Below are positions 52,334-56,106 of a stretch of DNA of 56,106 nt, piece by piece; within the stretch, counting starts at the first letter, position 1, and every line of letters begins with the position of its first letter. Below the pieces are notes generated by a model. That model was not told where the DNA came from. It worked only from the letters and a program-made list of their open reading frames with translations, and did no database searches. A program made the position numbers and the translations under genes. The DNA is from Frankia nepalensis (GTDB lineage Bacteria; Actinomycetota; Actinomycetes; Frankiales; Frankiaceae): positions 1 through 56,106 of the forward strand of contig NZ_JADWYU010000246.1 in the NCBI RefSeq assembly GCF_016786325.1, read 5' to 3'.

Positions 52334-52795
52334 GACCCGCGCTGGCCTGGCCCGACGGCCCGGGCCGGGCGGCGTCGGCCCCCGGCGGGCGCCGACGGGT
52401 GATGGCCGCCACTGTTTTCCGCTTTCACTCTCCCTTAACTCCTCGGATATCGGGGCGTCGATTTCCGGTCGCCGGGCCGAACGGCCACGTGCACCGGCCA
52501 GGTGACCCACGACACCCTGACCCACCGACCCGCGCCTGACGGCCGGCCGGCGGGCCCCGAGAAAAGCAGGTCCAACCCACGGCCGCGCGGGCGCGCACCG
52601 TTCGGAGCCGGCCGGGGATTCCCCCGGCCGGCTCCGGGTGTTTTCCGGCAATGCCCGCTGGCGGTGCCACGCGCGTGAGGGCCCGTTGGTTGCGGGAAAA
52701 GACCAGGACAACGGGTCGTGAAGGCGACAGCCGGGCGCCCGCCGACGATCGCCCGACAGGCAACATCACGGCGCGATTGGGCGCAATCTGGACAC
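52334..52795. other. intergenic region with a strong hairpin
   Basis: Between the 56-residue gene and the L,D-transpeptidase. Apart from the hairpin listed at 52603 nothing gene-like is seen. The frame of the transpeptidase is open back to 52718. Confidence 0.45.
52603..52636 (+). terminator. 15-bp perfect stem-loop, probable terminator
   Basis: CGGAGCCGGCCGGGG pairs with its exact complement after the loop ATTC; GGTGTTTT follows. It lies 270 bases after the small gene and 160 before the transpeptidase. Confidence 0.55.
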
Positions 52796-53689
52796 GTGAC
52801 TACTCGACCCCCCTTCGGGGGCCCCCGGGCCGCGGTGGCGTTGGCGGCCGCGGCCGCCGTCGCCGCTCTGGTCGCCGGCTGCGACGCGTCCGGGGGCGCC
52901 GGCGCGACCAGCGGCGCGCTGCCCGCGCCGCCCACGTCCGCGCCCGGGACCACCTTGGTGCCCGGCACCACGTCCGCGCCTCCCGCCGGGCCGTCGACGG
53001 CGGCTCCGCCGGCCACGGCCACCCTGTCGCCGACGGCGGAGCCGCCGTCCGGGGGCACGTCCGCTCCCGCCACCCCGGCCAGCCCGGCGGCCCCGCCGGC
53101 GCTGCGGCCGGGCGACAGCGGGCCGCGGGTGCTGGAGCTACAGAACCGGCTCTCGGCCGCCGGCTACTGGCTGGGCACCCCCGACGGCACCTACGGCCAG
53201 CTCACCCAGCAGGCGGTCCTGGCTCTCCAGAAGGCGGCGGGCGCGCAGCGCGACGGGCTGGCCGGCCCGGCCACCTGGCGGGCGCTCGACGCCGGGGTCC
53301 GCCCGTCGGCGCGTAGCACCCAGGGACGGGCGCTGGAGGTCGACCTCGCCCGGCAGCTGGTCCTCGTCGCCCAGGACGGCAAGGTCCAGCAGATCTTCAA
53401 CACGTCGACGGGCTCGAACACGTATTACGTCTCGGGCGGCGTCCGCAAGCTCGCGGTCACCCCGGAGGGGACCTACAAGATCTTCCGTCAGGTCAACGGG
53501 GTCGACCCTGGCCCGCTGGGCAGCCTCTACCGGCCGAAGTACTTCAACGGCGGGATCGCGTTCCACGGCTACTCGTCCGTGCCCGCCTACCCGGCCTCGC
53601 ACGGATGCGTCCGCCTGAGCAACCCGGCGATGGACTGGATGTGGTCGTCCGGCGTGGCCGAGATCGGCGCCGCGGTCCACGTCTACTGA
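52796..53689 (+). CDS. L,D-transpeptidase lipoprotein with peptidoglycan-binding domain
   Basis: With the GTG at 52796 the protein has 297 residues and a lipoprotein signal ending in the lipobox LVAGC; the frame stays open to 52718. A long Ala/Pro/Thr linker (to about residue 100) leads to a PG_binding_1 domain (RPGDSGPRVLELQNRLSAAG, DGTYGQLTQQAVLALQ). Next is the YkuD catalytic domain with its active-site motif FHGYSS...SHGCVRLSN, Cys being the nucleophile. It forms 3-3 cross-links in cell-wall peptidoglycan on the outer face of the membrane. Monocistronic, ordinary chromosomal gene. Confidence 0.9.
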   Translation: MTTRPPFGGPRAAVALAAAAAVAALVAGCDASGGAGATSGALPAPPTSAPGTTLVPGTTSAPPAGPSTAAPPATATLSPTAEPPSGGTSAPATPASPAAPPALRPGDSGPRVLELQNRLSAAGYWLGTPDGTYGQLTQQAVLALQKAAGAQRDGLAGPATWRALDAGVRPSARSTQGRALEVDLARQLVLVAQDGKVQQIFNTSTGSNTYYVSGGVRKLAVTPEGTYKIFRQVNGVDPGPLGSLYRPKYFNGGIAFHGYSSVPAYPASHGCVRLSNPAMDWMWSSGVAEIGAAVHVY

Positions 53690-53711
53690 CCTCGCCGCCG
53701 CGGGCCCTGGA

Positions 53712-53730
53712 GGGCGGCCGCTGGCCGCCC
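53712..53730. terminator. stem-loop between convergent genes
   Basis: GGGCGGCC GCT GGCCGCCC is a perfect eight-base-pair stem 23 bases after the transpeptidase stop. Further GC-rich inverted repeats follow up to 53800, before the SRPBCC stop on the other strand. It probably ends transcription in both directions. Confidence 0.5.
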
Positions 53731-53804
53731 CGTCGCCCCGGCCGCCCGCTGAGGCGGCCGCGGCGTGCCGCCCGCCGTCCGCGGCCGGGCCGCGCGGCGG
53801 GCGG

Positions 53805-54272
53805 TCAGGCGCGGTCGGAGCCGGGGGTCTCGCCGACCGGCGGCGCGAGGATCTCCAGCCGGCCGCGGACCTCGGCGAGCACGCTCGCCCAGGCGTCCCG
53901 CAGGTCGTCGGCGCCGTCCGGGTAGAGGTCGTCAACCGCGAGCATGAGCACGCTGCCCCCGTCCGCCGCCGGCTGGACCTCCCAGGTGACGATCACCGTG
54001 GAGTCCTGGCCGTCCGGCTGGGGCGCGCCGAGGGTGTAGGTCAGCCGGTAGGGAGCGGTGGCGCGCAGCACGGTCCCGTACACGTCGGTGCCGGCGGCCG
54101 ACAGCCGGACCGATGAGCCCGGCCGCCAGTCGGAGAGCAGCTGGCGGTCGGGCAGCATGGCGCCCAGCACCTCGACACCCGGCTCGCCGCCGCCGGCGAG
54201 TATCCACCACACCTCTTCCGGCCCCGCCGTGACGGACGCGGACAGGAAGCTCGTCCGGAACGGCTCGCGCAT
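53805..54272 (-). CDS. SRPBCC-family (polyketide cyclase/START-like) protein
   Basis: Started at the ATG at 54272, nine bases after GAGGGG, it has 155 residues. FRTSFLSASVTAGPEEVWWI opens the fold with the N-terminal strand and helix; then DWRPGSSVRLSAAGTDVYGT, PYRLTYTLGAPQPDG, VIVTWEVQPAADGGSVLMLA, and a C-terminal helix. It matches AHSA1/SRPBCC proteins that bind hydrophobic ligands; no catalytic residues can be assigned. ATGs at 54281 and further upstream are possible but lack spacing for the ribosome site. Confidence 0.75.
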   Translation of the reverse strand: MREPFRTSFLSASVTAGPEEVWWILAGGGEPGVEVLGAMLPDRQLLSDWRPGSSVRLSAAGTDVYGTVLRATAPYRLTYTLGAPQPDGQDSTVIVTWEVQPAADGGSVLMLAVDDLYPDGADDLRDAWASVLAEVRGRLEILAPPVGETPGSDRA

Positions 54273-54511
54273 GGTGCTCATCCCCTCGAATGCGGCGCGC
54301 GTCGGTGCGCGTGTGACCATGCTGCCGATCAGAACGGGTCCGCGAGCTGCGATGTCGCGCCGCGGACGTGTAACGGCCCGGACACCCCCGTCGCTGTCCG
54401 TCACCCTCCGCCAGCGCCGATGGTCACCGAGAGACCACCGGAGCGGCAGATCTGGCCGGATTCGACCGCCCATGCTCTAAAGTTCCGCGCGGGGCTGTCG
54501 GAAGGAGACCG

Positions 54512-55048
54512 GTGATCACCTATGCGGCCCTGCTGCGCGGGGTCAACGTTGCCGGCCGGGCAAAGGTCCTCATGACGGATCTGCGCACGGCCTTCGCCGG
54601 CCTCGGGTTCGAGGGCGTCTCGACCTACCTGCAGAGCGGCAACGTCGTTTTCGAGACTGAGACGCCCCGCGCGGCGTTGGGTGCCGACATCGAGGCGCGG
54701 CTCGGCGCGGAGCTCGGCCTGCGTACCACCGTGCTGCTGCGCAGCGGGGCCGAGCTGGCCGCGGTCGTCGCCGCCAACCCGTTCCTGGGCCGCCAGGACG
54801 ACCCCGCCAAGCTGCACGTCACCTTCGTCGCCGAGGACCCGGACCGGGCCCTGATCCCAGGACTGTCCGCCCTGGCCGCCGAGGGCGAGGAGGTCGCCGT
54901 CGTCGGGCGGGACGTCTACCTGCACTGCCCACACGGCTACGGGCGCAGCAAGCTCACCAACACGGCCGTCGAACGCCGGCTCGCGGTCCTGGGCACCACC
55001 CGCAACTGGCGGACGGTCCTGGCGCTGCGCGACCGCACCGCCGCCTGA
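54512..55048 (+). CDS. DUF1697 family protein
   Basis: The GTG has AAGGAG seven bases ahead. The 178 residues begin ITYAALLRGVNVAGRAKVLM, then LRTAFAGLGFEGVSTYLQSG, NVVFET and, near the end, HGYGRSKLTNTAVERRLAV. These are the defining blocks of DUF1697, a widespread actinobacterial family of unknown function. Complete and ordinary. Confidence 0.88.
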   Translation: MITYAALLRGVNVAGRAKVLMTDLRTAFAGLGFEGVSTYLQSGNVVFETETPRAALGADIEARLGAELGLRTTVLLRSGAELAAVVAANPFLGRQDDPAKLHVTFVAEDPDRALIPGLSALAAEGEEVAVVGRDVYLHCPHGYGRSKLTNTAVERRLAVLGTTRNWRTVLALRDRTAA

Positions 55049-55057
55049 CCCGAGACT

Positions 55058-55079
55058 CGCCCCGGCCACTTCCGGGGCG
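55058..55079 (+). terminator. stem-loop after the DUF1697 gene
   Basis: CGCCCCGG CCACTT CCGGGGCG is a perfect eight-base-pair stem ten bases after the stop codon. No T tract, as is usual for GC-rich actinomycetes. Confidence 0.5.
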
Positions 55080-55171
55080 GGCGCGCCGGCGGACCGCCGG
55101 ACGCGTCAGCGGGCACCTGACGTACGTAAGCCGCCCAACTGGCGGGAGGGGTGGGACGGGAAGGATGAGGC

Positions 55172-56104
55172 GTGGCTGAGCGCGGGCGGGTTGTTGTCAT
55201 CGGGTCCATCAACATGGACGTGGTCGTGACGGTGCCCCGGATGCCGCTGCCTGGCGAGACGCTCGCCGGCGGCTCGGTGCATCAGGTGCCGGGTGGGAAG
55301 GGCGCGAACCAGGCCGTGGCCGCCCGGCGGCTCGGCGTGCCGACGGTCCTGGTGGGCGCGGTCGGCGCGGACGGGTTCGGGACGGTGCTGGCCGGTTTCC
55401 TCGGCGCGGAGCGGATCGACATCTCGCCGGTCAGGACCGAGCATGGCCCGACGGGCACCGCCCTGATCACGGTGGCCGACGGCGGGGAGAACACCGTGAT
55501 CGTCGTGGCCGGCGCCAACGGCTCCGTCGGCCCCAACCGGGTGGCCGAGGCCGCGCTTCGGTCCGGGGACGTCGTGCTGCTGCAGGACGAGATCCCGGCG
55601 GAGACGAACGAGGCGGCGGCCGCCGCCGCCCGCGCGGCCGGCGCGACGACGATCCTCAATCTGGCGCCGTTTCGGCCGCCGAGCCGGCGGCTGCTGGACG
55701 CGGTGGACGTGCTGATCGTCAACGAGACCGAGTTCGCCGAGCTCGTCGGTGCCTCCGGCGCCGGGGCCGACGGGATCGCCGAGCTGCTGCGCTCCGGCGA
55801 CGCGCTGACGGCCCCCGACGGCGGGCCGCTCGGCGACGTCGTGGTGACCCTGGGGGTCGACGGGGCGCTGGCCCGGATCGGCGGCGAGCTGCTCACCGTG
55901 CCCGGCCGGCGGATGCCGGTGGTCGACACGACCGGGGCGGGCGACTGCTTCTGCGGCACGTTCGGCGCCTCGCTCGCCGTCGGGCTCGAGCCCGCGTCGG
56001 CCCTCGCGCGGGCGAACACGGCCGCGGGCCTAGCCGTCGGCCGGTTCGGCGCCGGCCCGTCCATGCCCACCGCGGACGAGGTCGCCGCCGTCGGCCCCGC
56101 CTGA
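55172..56104 (+). CDS. rbsK: ribokinase (PfkB family)
   Basis: The 310-residue protein ends three bases before the window edge and is complete. VVVIGSINMDVVVTVPRMPL at residues 7-26, the PGGKGANQAVAARRLG sugar-binding glycine pair, VGAVGADGFG, INLxP-like NLAPFRPPSRRLL, and the catalytic DTTGAGDCFCGTFGASLA with the anion hole and base Asp define a ribokinase-type sugar kinase. It phosphorylates ribose or a related sugar with ATP. GTG start behind GGAAGGATGAG. No sugar transporter is beside it in the window. Confidence 0.88.
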   Translation: MAERGRVVVIGSINMDVVVTVPRMPLPGETLAGGSVHQVPGGKGANQAVAARRLGVPTVLVGAVGADGFGTVLAGFLGAERIDISPVRTEHGPTGTALITVADGGENTVIVVAGANGSVGPNRVAEAALRSGDVVLLQDEIPAETNEAAAAAARAAGATTILNLAPFRPPSRRLLDAVDVLIVNETEFAELVGASGAGADGIAELLRSGDALTAPDGGPLGDVVVTLGVDGALARIGGELLTVPGRRMPVVDTTGAGDCFCGTFGASLAVGLEPASALARANTAAGLAVGRFGAGPSMPTADEVAAVGPA

Positions 56105-56106
56105 GC

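Noticed and set aside
1-56106. tRNA, rRNA, CRISPR arrays or complete insertion sequences
   Set aside because: No cloverleaf-like runs, regular spacer repeats or transposase genes with intact ends were recognised on either strand.

Overview
The window is high-GC, densely packed DNA with actinomycete-style codon use, GTG starts and many ATGA/GTGA/TGATG gene overlaps. The flanking genes (L,D-transpeptidase lipoprotein, TesB thioesterase, DUF1697 protein, ribokinase) and IS/integrase remnants fit a Frankia-like or related soil actinomycete; this is inference from composition and families, since no rRNA or tRNA lies in the window. The bulk (about 0.4-49.5 kb) is a mosaic of catabolic operons with dedicated regulators and importers. 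From about 50 kb the sequence becomes ordinary, more uniformly GC-rich chromosome.

Layout. 1-123: tail of an aldehyde dehydrogenase. 449-10804: module A, with an HsaA-like flavin-dependent monooxygenase and a VOC (extradiol-type) protein on the minus strand. On the plus strand it has two PucR-type regulators bracketing a flavin reductase, then a fumarylacetoacetate hydrolase (FAH) family protein, an acyl-CoA/aryl-CoA ligase and an unusual AceE/transketolase-like protein. 10808-15203: module B (minus strand), a two-domain VOC dioxygenase, FAH hydrolase, a frameshifted CoA-ligase relic, a DoxX-like protein and an MhpA-like aromatic hydroxylase, divergent from a TetR regulator with a perfect palindrome in its promoter. 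16662-20629: GntR regulator plus a NitT/TauT-type ABC importer. 20951-23422: GMC oxidoreductase and RraA-like protein behind a visible promoter/operator.

23675-34562: module D, with a TetR regulator, amidohydrolase, alpha/beta hydrolase, class A FAD monooxygenase, FAH hydrolase, LysR regulator, DUF3500 protein, zinc alcohol dehydrogenase, an SDR lacking Tyr and Lys of YxxxK, and a DapA-like lyase/aldolase. 34994-36226: orphan LivK-type binding lipoprotein between IS relics. 36674-41096: two adjacent acyl-CoA dehydrogenases, a thiolase and a TetR regulator. 41193-42920: an inverted copy of the TetR promoter region, a second LysR and an MFS relic. 42917-49508: peptide/nickel-type ABC importer with a fused permease-ATPase, led by an alpha/beta hydrolase.

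How it fits together (inference). Ring hydroxylation (MhpA-like, HsaA-like plus flavin reductase, class A FAD monooxygenase), ring cleavage (VOC proteins), C-C hydrolysis (FAH family, alpha/beta hydrolases), aldol cleavage (DapA-like, RraA-like), CoA activation and beta-oxidation (ACADs, thiolase) together look like degradation of one or more substituted aromatic or alicyclic compounds. The substrate cannot be read from sequence. The most informative new observations are regulatory. A TATAG-N7-CTAT(G/T) element occurs before both LysR genes, twice between the ADH and SDR genes and before the hydrolase-importer operon. A GGCTACA-type palindrome occurs at the TetR gene, at the FAD monooxygenase and in an inverted 0.3-kb duplication flanking about 17 kb. 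These suggest that separate operons over 20 kb form a single regulon.
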